Below, piece by piece: positions 44,385-53,474 of a stretch of DNA of 64,000 nt. This DNA comes from MADRE2 sp964397015. Its GTDB lineage: Bacteria; Desulfobacterota; Desulfobacteria; Desulfobacterales; Desulfobacteraceae. Numbering within the stretch: position 1 is the stretch's first letter; the number at the start of each line of letters is the position of its first letter. The DNA is taken from positions 43,736-107,735 of the forward strand of contig CAYNHL010000001.1 in assembly GCA_964397015.1 (NCBI GenBank), in the 5' to 3' direction. The translations under genes were made by a program, and so were the position numbers. The notes beneath the pieces are model-generated. The model saw only the letters and a program-made list of their open reading frames with translations, was not told the origin of the DNA and made no database searches.

Positions 44385-45767
44385 ATGACCGACACAATTG
44401 CTGCAATATCAACGCCTTCAGGCACTGGCGGCATTGGTGTCATCAGGATTTCAGGACCCGGTGCGCTGACGGTCATCTGTGGACTGTTCGGGCCGAGCAG
44501 GAAAAAAGCCCTGACGGATTGCCGGCACCTTGAATCCCACAGGGTTTATCACGGCTATGTTTTTGATGATGGCGGTGTGGATGTGATTGACGAAGTCCTG
44601 CTGATTCCAATGCTTGCACCCTCTTCCTACACTGCCGAAGACGTGGTGGAAATCCAGGCGCATGCCGGAACCATTGTGCTCAGAACCATTCTGGACAGAT
44701 TGCTCTCAAACGGCGCCCGCCTGGCAGAGCCCGGAGAATTCACCAGACGGGCCTTTTTAAATCAGCGAATCGACTTGACCCAGGCCGAAGCAGTGGCCGA
44801 TATCATCAATGCAAGGTCCTCTGCATATCTCAAGTTTGCCGCGTCCCAGAGTACCGGTGCTTTGAAAAAACAGATCCAGGAATTTATCAGTTCCCTTACC
44901 CACATGCTGGCCTGCATTGAAGCCGGAATTGATTTTCCCGAAGATGCAGAATCCTTTTCTCCATCCCAGGAGGATATCCAGGCAGTTGACAGCATTATTC
45001 AAAAATGCACCGGGCTGATTCAGCATCACAACGATGCCTGCTTTTTCAAGGATGGTGTAAGGCTTTCCATCTGCGGGCCGCCCAATGTCGGAAAATCCAG
45101 CCTGATGAACCGTTTGATCAGCCGGGAAAAATCCATTGTCACACCGGTTCCCGGAACCACCCGGGACCCTATTGAAGAAGGTTTGAATATACAGGGGGTT
45201 CCGTTTGTCATTTCTGATACAGCCGGAATTCACAAAACCGACGACCTTGTTGAAATCATAGGTATCGAGAAAGCAAAAGACCAGATTCGTCAGTCCGATC
45301 TCGTCTTACTGGTTGTTGAACCGGAACGGCTGCTGTCCATGAAACAGATCCATTCCATGGTGTCCGAGGATAAAAAGATGATCCTGGTCATAAACAAGAT
45401 TGACCTGTTCAAAGACCAGCCGCAACCGCCTTTGCCTTCAGACCTGGATTCCCTGCCGCGAATTGAAATTTCAGCCCTCTACAACCAGGGAATTGAATCC
45501 CTCAAAGAGATGATAATCAATATGTCCATCAGGGAGCTTGACCTGGAATCATCCAGCGTCATCCCGAACTTGAGACATAAAAAAGCCCTTGAAACAGCTG
45601 TTCAGGAACTCGAGACCGTCAAGACAGGGCTTCTCGACCACACGCCCCCTGACATGCTGGCCATTGATCTTGAAAACGCCATACAGGCATTGGGTGTCAT
45701 TACCGGTGAAACTGCCAGGCCGGATATTCTCGACACCATATTCAGCCATTTTTGCATTGGAAAATAA
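44385..45767 (+). CDS. mnmE: tRNA uridine-5-carboxymethylaminomethyl modification GTPase
   Basis: MnmE with MnmG modifies wobble uridine 34. The 460-residue protein starts with a folate-binding domain (TIAAISTPSGTGGIGVIRISG), has a G domain with GPPNVGKSSLMNRL (about 226-239), DTAGI and NKID, and ends FCIGK, carrying the catalytic cysteine of the CxGK tail. MnmG is not in the window. Confidence 0.96.
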   Translation: MTDTIAAISTPSGTGGIGVIRISGPGALTVICGLFGPSRKKALTDCRHLESHRVYHGYVFDDGGVDVIDEVLLIPMLAPSSYTAEDVVEIQAHAGTIVLRTILDRLLSNGARLAEPGEFTRRAFLNQRIDLTQAEAVADIINARSSAYLKFAASQSTGALKKQIQEFISSLTHMLACIEAGIDFPEDAESFSPSQEDIQAVDSIIQKCTGLIQHHNDACFFKDGVRLSICGPPNVGKSSLMNRLISREKSIVTPVPGTTRDPIEEGLNIQGVPFVISDTAGIHKTDDLVEIIGIEKAKDQIRQSDLVLLVVEPERLLSMKQIHSMVSEDKKMILVINKIDLFKDQPQPPLPSDLDSLPRIEISALYNQGIESLKEMIINMSIRELDLESSSVIPNLRHKKALETAVQELETVKTGLLDHTPPDMLAIDLENAIQALGVITGETARPDILDTIFSHFCIGK

Positions 45768-45780
45768 AGGAAATCAAGCC

Positions 45781-46437
45781 ATGCCCATGGACCTAACCAA
45801 ACATTTTGCAAAGTACGAAGCCGTTGTCTCCATTGTGGACGGCATTTTCAACCAGGTGAAATCACAGTACCCCAAAGAGGTGTTCTGCCGTGAGAAATGC
45901 TCTGACTGCTGCTATGCCATTTTTGACCTGACAATCATCGAAGCCCTGTATCTCAAGCACCAGTTTGACCAGGCGTTTTCTGGCAATGAAAAATACGACC
46001 TGATTCAGAAAGCGGCCAAAGCCGACAGGGCGCTGCATAAACTCAAAAGGGATGCCCACAGAGAGGTGCAGGCCGGTAAAAATGAAGTGGATGTCCTGGC
46101 CAGGATGGCAAGAGAACGTATCCGCTGCCCCCTTCTGGGAGATGATAATTTATGTCTTTTATACAACAGCCGGCCTATCACCTGCCGGATTTACGGGATT
46201 CCGACATCCAGCTCGGGCATGAGCCATATCTGCGGCCGGACCAATTTCACTGAAGGTGAACAGTATCCCACAGTCAACATGGACAAGATTTACACCCAGC
46301 TGCAATTGATCAGTGCCGAGATGATAGCGGACATAAAATCCAGTCACATCAAAATGCACGAGATGCTTATTCCGGTTTCCATGGCCCTTGTGACAGATTT
46401 CAACAATGAATATCTTGGAGTTAAAGCATCATCATGA
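45781..46437 (+). CDS. YkgJ-type cysteine-cluster protein
   Basis: The 218-residue protein has the N-terminal cluster CREKCSDCCYAIF (about 39-51) and a second group, CPLLGDDNLCLLYNSRPITCR (split over about 119-139), the metal-binding pattern of the YkgJ/UPF0153 family. These probably bind zinc or an Fe-S centre; their role is unknown. It lies 13 bases after mnmE and overlaps the next gene by four bases. Confidence 0.75.
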   Translation: MPMDLTKHFAKYEAVVSIVDGIFNQVKSQYPKEVFCREKCSDCCYAIFDLTIIEALYLKHQFDQAFSGNEKYDLIQKAAKADRALHKLKRDAHREVQAGKNEVDVLARMARERIRCPLLGDDNLCLLYNSRPITCRIYGIPTSSSGMSHICGRTNFTEGEQYPTVNMDKIYTQLQLISAEMIADIKSSHIKMHEMLIPVSMALVTDFNNEYLGVKASS

Positions 46438-46799
46438 CAACGTCCTTTCATCCATATACCCCTGAAGAAATCCAGCAGAAGAAAAAGGCTATTTTCGATG
46501 CCATGGGAAAACGCGGGCAAAAACAGATCCTGAAAATCGGATATGACCGGTGGGACCCGTTTCAGGAGCCCAAAGATCCCATCGATATCCGGAAAGATAA
46601 AACCAAACGTACATCCCAGATGCTCATAAGAGAATTCTTGTCCCAGATTCCCCATGAAGAGTATTCCAACAGCTACGCCCAGGGCGCGCTGGAAATGTGC
46701 CTGGGTATCATCAACGAAGAAGAGAAAATTCTGGGCATGTTCGACTTTGCCTGCTGGTACAAATCCCTTTTGGTCAAAGAAGGATATGAGGCGCCATAA
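46434..46799 (+). CDS. Conserved-looking small protein, unknown function
   Basis: This 121-residue soluble protein is rich in charged residues, with a helical N-terminal part (YTPEEIQQKKKAIFDAMGKR) and a C-terminal part (YAQGALEMCLGIINEEEKIL) that looks conserved. I do not recognise it. It overlaps its upstream neighbour by four bases (ATGA) and the methyltransferase gene by 14, so the three are co-translated. Confidence 0.7.
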   Translation: MTTSFHPYTPEEIQQKKKAIFDAMGKRGQKQILKIGYDRWDPFQEPKDPIDIRKDKTKRTSQMLIREFLSQIPHEEYSNSYAQGALEMCLGIINEEEKILGMFDFACWYKSLLVKEGYEAP

Positions 46800-47613
46800 C
46801 CTTTTTTCTGCACGAGAGGCCTCCCAGGTTGTCAAAATGGTTGAAACCTCCACAGTCCGCGTGACCCCAAGAGTGCTGTTTCGCTATATCCAAAAACAGT
46901 TTCACATTTCAACCAGACAGGCCAGGACATGGCTCACCTGTCTGGTTGAAAAAGGGGAACTGTGCTATCGACAGGAATTCGGCACCACCTTTGTCGATCT
47001 CAATTTTTCAAAACCCGTCCCCCTGACAGAGCACTTCACGGTCAGCCCTCCATTGCCCAAATCCGTTGATAAAAAAACTTTGACAATTTGCCTGGAACCC
47101 GGAATATCCTTTGGATCCGGCCGCCATCCAACAACGAGACTCTGCCTGGATGCCATTGACCGCCTGGTATTTCACGACAGGGTTTTGCCTGTATCATGTG
47201 AACGTGCTGCAGATATAGGCACCGGTAGCGGAATCCTTGCCATCGCCCTTTGCCTGGCAACAAGTGTGCATTGTACTGCATATGAAATCGATCCGGTCTG
47301 CCGGTTTCAGGCTGAAAGAAACATTGCGTTGAACCGGCTGTCACACCGTATTGAAATAAGGGATGACACCATAGGTGATGCAATGTTCCGGTTTTCCATT
47401 ATCGTTGCAAACTTAAGACTTCCCAGCCTGAAACAAATGTCGGGGGCAATAAACTCAGCACTTGAAACAAACGGTTTTCTGATCCTGTCCGGCATCCGTC
47501 CTGATGAACTTAAACCATTGGTTTTACATTATTCACAATATCACATGAAACCTGTCAGTCATGCCGATGAAAAAGACTGGTCCTGCGTAACCATGGTGCG
47601 AAGCAAATCATGA
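46786..47613 (+). CDS. PrmA-like SAM-dependent methyltransferase
   Basis: The 275-residue protein has a winged-helix-like N-terminal region (about 1-65) and a class I methyltransferase domain. GTAD-like motif I is ADIGTGSGILAIAL (about 142-155), preceded by the PrmA signature PGISFGSGRHPTTRLCLD (about 105-122). The usual PrmA NILADV is replaced by ANLRLPSL. It may methylate ribosomal protein L11 or another protein. The ATG overlaps the previous gene, with AGAAGGA upstream. Confidence 0.78.
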   Translation: MRRHNLFSAREASQVVKMVETSTVRVTPRVLFRYIQKQFHISTRQARTWLTCLVEKGELCYRQEFGTTFVDLNFSKPVPLTEHFTVSPPLPKSVDKKTLTICLEPGISFGSGRHPTTRLCLDAIDRLVFHDRVLPVSCERAADIGTGSGILAIALCLATSVHCTAYEIDPVCRFQAERNIALNRLSHRIEIRDDTIGDAMFRFSIIVANLRLPSLKQMSGAINSALETNGFLILSGIRPDELKPLVLHYSQYHMKPVSHADEKDWSCVTMVRSKS

Positions 47614-48275
47614 AAAAAGAACTGAAAAAATCTTTTTTCCTGCAGGGTATTGTTTTCCTGTTCTGTACACTATGGATAGGTCTGGCTGCAGCGACCGCCC
47701 AGATGTATTTCTGGACAGATGAAAACGGCATTTCTCACTACAGCAATGTAGCACCGCCGGATGACAACAATGACTGTTATCTGATCGACGAGATGCTGCC
47801 CCTGTCTTCACCCCCGGCACAGCCGCCTGAAAATGCCACAACGGTTACGGTCAAGAAGATTTTTGACGGAGATTCATTTATAGCCCTGGGTCACGGCCTG
47901 GAATTTTCTATCCGCCTGGTGGGAATCGACGCCCCTGAAACCGGCCGGAAAAACAGCAGGGGCCAGCCCTTCAGCCAGAAAGCCAAAAAGGCTCTAGCAG
48001 ACATGATCGACAAAAAGCAGGTGAAAATCGTCTCCCATGGCAAAGATCATTACAACCGCCAGCTTGCGGAAGTTTTTGCAGACAAAACCCTTGTCAATCT
48101 CGAAATGGTTACCAGGGGACTGGCAGAGGTCTATCCCGGAAAAAAACCCGGCACACTGGAAACTAAAAAATATTACCGTGCCCAGCAATCAGCCAGAAAA
48201 GCCCGCGCCGGAATCTGGTCTCTGGGCAAGGCATATCAAAGCCCCTCTGCATGGAGAAAAAAAAACAACCCCTGA
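47610..48275 (+). CDS. Exported thermonuclease-family nuclease with DUF4124-like region
   Basis: The 221-residue protein has a signal peptide (about 1-30), a DUF4124-like motif (YFWTDENGISHYSNVAPP, about 35-52) and a staphylococcal-nuclease domain (about 75-205) with the catalytic Arg/Glu pattern in IRLVGIDAPETGR and YNRQLAEVF. It is probably a periplasmic or secreted nuclease. It overlaps the methyltransferase gene by four bases, and its stop lies in the 5' arm of a terminator hairpin. Confidence 0.88.
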   Translation: MKKELKKSFFLQGIVFLFCTLWIGLAAATAQMYFWTDENGISHYSNVAPPDDNNDCYLIDEMLPLSSPPAQPPENATTVTVKKIFDGDSFIALGHGLEFSIRLVGIDAPETGRKNSRGQPFSQKAKKALADMIDKKQVKIVSHGKDHYNRQLAEVFADKTLVNLEMVTRGLAEVYPGKKPGTLETKKYYRAQQSARKARAGIWSLGKAYQSPSAWRKKNNP

Positions 48276-48306
48276 TCCGTCTCACTCCGGTGTGACGGAT
48301 CAGGGG
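48269..48306. terminator. Strong bidirectional terminator-like hairpin
   Basis: CCCCTGATCCGTC (48269-48281) and GACGGATCAGGGG (48294-48306) form a 13-base perfect stem, extended by CAC/GTG inside the loop. It separates two convergent operons. A strong T-run is lacking on the plus strand. Confidence 0.7.
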
Positions 48307-48328
48307 CCTTTGGGGAACTGCAGCCTGA

Positions 48329-49435
48329 TTATTTTCTCAAGCGTTTCATCGACAGTTTCACTGACTGCTGAAGCCGGGATATGGATTCTGCCAGTACCCC
48401 GAGCTCATCTTTTGAACGGACCTCTATCAGGGCATCGAGATCACCCAGGCTGATCCGGTCGGTCATTTCGGACAGGTACTTGATATTGGCTGTCAGCCGG
48501 CCGCCGAACGCAAACAGGATCACGGCCAGAATCACAAGGATGACGGCGATCAGGATCGCATTCTTGATACTTTCAGCCTTGGCAATCTCCCGGCTTTCTT
48601 CTTCCAGCCGGTCCATGGGTTCGGTAAATTCATCGATATAGGTGGTGGCTGCAATATTGAAACGGGTGCCCATGACATTGACACAGGCCATGTATTTATC
48701 CTTGAAACTCCCGTCATCTTCCTGCCAGCTGTAGTATCCCTTGGAGGGACGTCCGCTTTTGACGGCCGAAAAAATGGACCAGAATCCATCAAAGTTGACT
48801 CCCATGGGACCCTTGAGTTTTGACATGTCATTGAGCTTCGGTGGCGTGATATTAGGCTGGACATGGGCCCAGGTACGCCATATGCCATCCTCGCTCTGCT
48901 CATAAAGAGCGGTGTATCCCGTTTTTCCAACTTTCTGGATGGCTATGTCCCTGAACCGCTGGTCAGACATGAACTGTTCCTTTGACAGTTCCGGATGAGC
49001 CTCGAGATAGAGCTGCACCTGCTTGGCAACACCTTCGGCGGTCGACATTATATCCTCTTCAGCCATTTCTTTTATAATTTCTATACCTTCCAATCCAAAC
49101 CGGTCGGTCAGCTTGTTAAGCTGGAGGATCAGGTAGAACGCTTGAATGGCAAAAGCAACGATCAGTATGACAAAAAAGAAAAACAGCTTGAACCTTATAC
49201 CCACGCCTTTTTTCTTTGTTTCAAACTCATCTCCAGCTGATGTCCGGGAGGCAGGCATTACATCAGCTTCAACCCCTTCACTGAAAACAGGGGAATCCTG
49301 TGAGTCCAAAAGTTCGTCCTTGTGGATTGTGATGAAATTGGAACATGTCTTGCACTCAAACCTGACGGTATCTGACACCATCTTGTTCGGGTCAATGTCG
49401 TATGTAGCGCTACATTTACTGCACTTCACTGTCAT
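48329..49435 (-). CDS. Zinc-ribbon, Cache and HAMP membrane receptor without output domain
   Basis: The 368-residue protein begins with an MJ0042-type zinc ribbon (CSKCSATYDID and CKTCSNF, Cys pairs at about 5/8 and 28/31). A membrane helix follows (about 80-103), then a Cache-like periplasmic domain (about 115-280), a second helix (about 288-312) and a HAMP domain (about 313-365) that ends the protein. It has no chemoreceptor tip, kinase or cyclase domain. It is the last gene of the MglA operon (GAGGAGG before the ATG), which suggests that partner proteins read its HAMP signal. Confidence 0.8.
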   Translation of the reverse strand: MTVKCSKCSATYDIDPNKMVSDTVRFECKTCSNFITIHKDELLDSQDSPVFSEGVEADVMPASRTSAGDEFETKKKGVGIRFKLFFFFVILIVAFAIQAFYLILQLNKLTDRFGLEGIEIIKEMAEEDIMSTAEGVAKQVQLYLEAHPELSKEQFMSDQRFRDIAIQKVGKTGYTALYEQSEDGIWRTWAHVQPNITPPKLNDMSKLKGPMGVNFDGFWSIFSAVKSGRPSKGYYSWQEDDGSFKDKYMACVNVMGTRFNIAATTYIDEFTEPMDRLEEESREIAKAESIKNAILIAVILVILAVILFAFGGRLTANIKYLSEMTDRISLGDLDALIEVRSKDELGVLAESISRLQQSVKLSMKRLRK

Positions 49436-49513
49436 GGTCAGCCTCCTCTTTGTTTACTCGACCTTCACCTGCCTTTCCAGGCTGCCGGGTCATGAATCTA
49501 TTTGCCGGTATAT

Positions 49514-51877
49514 TTAAACGCAGTTGCGCTTCACTTCAGTCAAATCCGTGATTCCCATCAGGATCTTGAAAATGCCGTCCTGTTTCAATGAATACATGTT
49601 GTTATGGGTAGCAGCCTCTTTTATCTTTTCTGTCGAGGCCTCCTGCTTGATAAGATCTTTGACTTCCTGGGTATTCAGCAAAAACTCATGAAAGCCGATA
49701 CGTCCCTTGTAACCACTGTTGTCGCAGGCACGGCACCCTTCCGGTTCAAACAGTACCACGTCTTTGGTCTTGAATTCCTTGAGCAGCCCTGAATAGTCTG
49801 TGCCGAATTCTTCCATTAACTGATCCATGGCCGCTTTCTGATTTTCAATGGGTTTTTTGCATTTTTCACACAATCGCCTTCCCAGGCGTTGAGCCAGAAT
49901 TCCCAGCAGAGAATCCGCAAAGTTGGTAGGGTCCACACCGATTTCAAGCAGGCGGGTTACGGTTTCAGGCGCATTGTTGGTATGCAGGGTGGAATATACC
50001 AGATGCCCGGTCAATGAAGCCTCAATGGCTGTTTTTGTCGTCACTGTGTCCCGCATTTCCCCTACCATGATCACGTCAGGATCGGCCCGCAGAAATGACC
50101 TGAGCAGGGTGGCAAAATCCAGTCCTATTTTAGGGTGAATTTCCGACTGCCGGATGCCCTTCTGATCGATTTCCACAGGATCTTCCGCTGTCCAAATTTT
50201 TCTTTCCGGCGTATTGATGATATTCAATGCAGAATGAAGAGTGGTGGTTTTTCCCGAACCGGTCGGTCCTACCACCAGGATCAGACCATAGGGTTTTTGA
50301 ATGATCTGGAAAAACGGCTTGTAAATATAGTCCAGAACTCCCAGTTCTTTCAGGGGCATTGGTTCACCGCTCTGCAGAAGCCTCAGGACCACGTCTTCAC
50401 GGCCGCCGGTGGTCGGGATGGTTGCCACCCGAAGCTCCATGGAGCCTGTGCTCCTGCTTTTGAACTTGATTTTTCCATCCATGGGCAACCGCCGTTCGGT
50501 GATGTCCATTTTGGCCATTATTTTGATCCTGGAAATAACGGGACGGCTGAAGGTATTGGGAATTTTTATGTACTGCTGGCAGATGCCGTCGATACGGAAA
50601 CGAATATCCGCGTTCCTGGAATGGGTGGAAGGTTCGATATGTATATCTGACGCTTTCTTTCTATAGGCATCCACGATCATTTTGTTGACAAACTGGATCG
50701 TCTTGGAGTCTACCAGGGCGACATCGTCCTGGGCATCATCCTCGTCCTCGATATCCACTTCGAATTCACCGGTAATACCATCCATGAAGCTGGACACATC
50801 TTCTTCGTCCACGTCATCTTCCGGAACGGTATTTTTCCGGTACTGGTTGTCTATATATTCATGGATGTGTTCACGAACCGCTATATAGAACTTTAGCTTG
50901 AACCCTATATATATTTTCCGGATGTCTTCCTGGTTCTGCATGTCCGGATTGTCTATTGCCACTTCAATCAGGTAATCCTTCACGGAAAGAGACAAAGGTG
51001 CCCAGTGATTGTTTTTCAGGTATTCATATTTCAGGTTGCTGAAAAGCTCTTCCTTGATTTCCGTTTCTTCCCGGATATCGATAAAGGAGTATCCGTAATA
51101 CATGGACAGCGATTCACCAAGAGTCTGTGGGTCAATTCCGAAATTGCTGATTAAAATATACTCAACGGACCGCCGGTTGGTTTTGGCCTGGTCATGGGCT
51201 TTCTGCAGGTTCTGCCTGGTAATGTGGTTGTTGGCCAGAAGGTAGTCAAACTTTGTTTTTCCCTTGATTTTGGACTGGAGGGCTTTTTTACGGTTCTCAT
51301 AATCGGAAAAATCTTTGGGATGCTTTATTATATTCAGAAAATTGAGCGCCTTGCTGTAATCCCCTTTTTCCTCGTTTAAAAATGACAGAAAATAAAACCC
51401 GACATCTTTTTTGGCCGGCGAGATATCTGGTTTTTTTAAAAGGTTTGTAAGGTATTCATCCGCTCTTTCCGGCGCATTGAGCTCCTTGCAGCATATGACA
51501 AAAGCGTACAGGACATCGTACAGCTTGTAGTCGTTTTCAATGAGTATCTGGTATTTTTCAATGGCCTCTTCATAGGACTCGAGGTCCTTGAAGGCCATGG
51601 CCTCCATATAAATGTCATCGTTTGACTTTTCCTGGGGCAAAGGGTCTTTTCCCGGCCCTTCTTCTGCATCCTCGGAAAGGTAGCTGGCCCTTATCTGTTC
51701 AAGCTGCCGGATTTGAATCCGGGTGGTTTTGGAATCGGGAAGGGACTTGAGCTCATTGAGAAGGCTCAGGTAAATACCGTCTGCTTCGTCAACAAGGCCC
51801 TGGTCTGCATAGAGACTCGCCTCGTTGAGCTTGAGGTCGAACAATGTCTGATCTATAACCGGTGATGCTTGTCCCAT
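49514..51877 (-). CDS. TPR-fused GspE/PilB-type secretion ATPase
   Basis: The 787-residue protein starts with TPR-like helices (about 10-200), then a T2SSE_N/MshEN-like region (about 208-265), a linker rich in Asp/Glu (352-387), and the hexameric ATPase core. Walker A is GPTGSGKTTT (537-546), the Walker B region is DVIMVGEMRD (601-610), and the zinc tetracysteine is at 670, 673, 715 and 718. Such ATPases drive type II secretion or type IV pilus assembly, but no pilin, platform or secretin gene is near. The TPR fusion is unusual. It follows the acidic protein gene closely (7 bases). Confidence 0.9.
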   Translation of the reverse strand: MGQASPVIDQTLFDLKLNEASLYADQGLVDEADGIYLSLLNELKSLPDSKTTRIQIRQLEQIRASYLSEDAEEGPGKDPLPQEKSNDDIYMEAMAFKDLESYEEAIEKYQILIENDYKLYDVLYAFVICCKELNAPERADEYLTNLLKKPDISPAKKDVGFYFLSFLNEEKGDYSKALNFLNIIKHPKDFSDYENRKKALQSKIKGKTKFDYLLANNHITRQNLQKAHDQAKTNRRSVEYILISNFGIDPQTLGESLSMYYGYSFIDIREETEIKEELFSNLKYEYLKNNHWAPLSLSVKDYLIEVAIDNPDMQNQEDIRKIYIGFKLKFYIAVREHIHEYIDNQYRKNTVPEDDVDEEDVSSFMDGITGEFEVDIEDEDDAQDDVALVDSKTIQFVNKMIVDAYRKKASDIHIEPSTHSRNADIRFRIDGICQQYIKIPNTFSRPVISRIKIMAKMDITERRLPMDGKIKFKSRSTGSMELRVATIPTTGGREDVVLRLLQSGEPMPLKELGVLDYIYKPFFQIIQKPYGLILVVGPTGSGKTTTLHSALNIINTPERKIWTAEDPVEIDQKGIRQSEIHPKIGLDFATLLRSFLRADPDVIMVGEMRDTVTTKTAIEASLTGHLVYSTLHTNNAPETVTRLLEIGVDPTNFADSLLGILAQRLGRRLCEKCKKPIENQKAAMDQLMEEFGTDYSGLLKEFKTKDVVLFEPEGCRACDNSGYKGRIGFHEFLLNTQEVKDLIKQEASTEKIKEAATHNNMYSLKQDGIFKILMGITDLTEVKRNCV

Positions 51878-51884
51878 GGGTCAA

Positions 51885-53456
51885 CTAACACGGAATAACC
51901 AGCGGTACAGTACCTAGGTCTTCCACATCGATGCTGTACTCGGAGATACCGCTGCCGGGTGTTTTAGTCATTCCGGTGGCCAGGGTCAACCGTGTTTTGT
52001 GCTGGCCTGTTACCGGTACGATGACACAGGTGTTGTCACACGAACACAACACGGCATAGCGGTAAGATACATCTTCACCACCAAGGTTTTTGACCTGTGC
52101 TGTCATTTCGTTCAGCTCATCGGTAGGTATCTCCTGGAGGGTTCCTTTCATGTTTGAAGACAGTTTTTGAAAAACAGATGCCAGCTTTTTGAGTTCAATG
52201 GTTGTCATGGTATGAATTTTTTTACGGATATTGGACGGCAGTTTGTAAATATTATTGATATACTCGTTGGGAAGTGCGACAACCTGCTGGTCAATGGTAA
52301 AAAAGCGTACATATTCAATAAAATCTTCTTTGGCTTCACCTGTCTCATAGTCCATATCATCCAGGGACATTGCCGTGTCGTCCTCATAATCGGTTTCTGT
52401 GGTAAACAGATCTTCGGAAAACCCGGAATCATCAGCAGGGGTGGAAGTATAGGAAATTTCATCCACATCCACGGTTACCGGCGTCTCGATGGGGGAAAAG
52501 GGTTCTTCAGTATCAAATGCGGACGACGGTTCCATATCGGTGTCACTGTCCTGGATATCAAAGGAATCCTGGCCCTGATGCTGGTCAATCATCAGCTGCC
52601 TGAGCCGCCTGTTCTGTTTTTCCAGATCATCCACCCGGACCTCCAGGCTGGCCAGGCGGTCCAGGATACTGCCGCCCTCTGCACCCGAAGGTACCTGTGG
52701 TACAGCATCGCTGGATTCAGGTTCATCCTCCAGGATGAAGTCTGCCTGATCCACGTCAGCTCCGGAAAAAGGATCTTCAGTCTCTTGTTCACCGGCCGGA
52801 TCAGCTTCAATCAACTCATAACTGTAGATGGTCTCGACATCATCTGTTTCCCCGGCTTCTTCCGGCATTGATTCAAAGGCCTGCACCGGTATTTCTTCCG
52901 GCTCGTCTTCTGTTTCGAAAAAGTCTTTTTCGGGTTCCTCGGTCTTGTCATACTGCTCTGCCCTTTTACGCAGCTCTTCATTGTATTCTGAAATTTTCTG
53001 CTTTAAAATCACTACCTTCTGGTAGGCGGCGCTTACTTCGTCCTTTATCAAAGACTTGTCAAATTCAAAATTGTTGATGGTCTTGAGAGTGTTGATGACA
53101 CTTGTCATAACGGCCACCGTCTGCGGGAAAGCCTTGTTCTTGGCTTTCTGCAGGTAATTGACAATGCTTTTGAGCATCTTGATCAAAGCCTGGTTGTATT
53201 TATCTGTATTGGTTGCGGCAATGCTGTCAAGCCGGTCCAGGAACCGGTTTATTTCCTTGTCTGAATATTCCCAGTCCAGCGCCAGCGAAAATTCTTCCAG
53301 CATGTCAAAATCATCTGAGGATGTCTTTTGGGATTCCAGTGGTTCTGCTTCTGCTTCAACGGATGCTTTCCTGTCTTCCTCTTCATCATTGAACAACGCA
53401 TCGATCGCATCAAACGCATCATTTTTCAGCTTGTCAACATCTATCGTGTCTGCCAT
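51885..53456 (-). CDS. Large acidic protein, possible CheW-like C-terminal domain
   Basis: The 523-residue protein is very acidic through its middle (about 165-365), with a short coiled coil (about 265-290). N-terminal helices (about 5-160) look structured. The C-terminal part (about 375-523) starts YVRFFTIDQQVVALPNEYIN and later has YAVLCSCDNTCVIVPV, spaced in a way that loosely resembles a CheW fold; this is a weak inference. ATG 53456 is preceded by AGGTGG. It would be a cytosolic scaffold or adaptor in the MglA operon. Confidence 0.75.
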   Translation of the reverse strand: MADTIDVDKLKNDAFDAIDALFNDEEEDRKASVEAEAEPLESQKTSSDDFDMLEEFSLALDWEYSDKEINRFLDRLDSIAATNTDKYNQALIKMLKSIVNYLQKAKNKAFPQTVAVMTSVINTLKTINNFEFDKSLIKDEVSAAYQKVVILKQKISEYNEELRKRAEQYDKTEEPEKDFFETEDEPEEIPVQAFESMPEEAGETDDVETIYSYELIEADPAGEQETEDPFSGADVDQADFILEDEPESSDAVPQVPSGAEGGSILDRLASLEVRVDDLEKQNRRLRQLMIDQHQGQDSFDIQDSDTDMEPSSAFDTEEPFSPIETPVTVDVDEISYTSTPADDSGFSEDLFTTETDYEDDTAMSLDDMDYETGEAKEDFIEYVRFFTIDQQVVALPNEYINNIYKLPSNIRKKIHTMTTIELKKLASVFQKLSSNMKGTLQEIPTDELNEMTAQVKNLGGEDVSYRYAVLCSCDNTCVIVPVTGQHKTRLTLATGMTKTPGSGISEYSIDVEDLGTVPLVIPC

Positions 53457-53474
53457 GTTATCCACCTAAATTTT

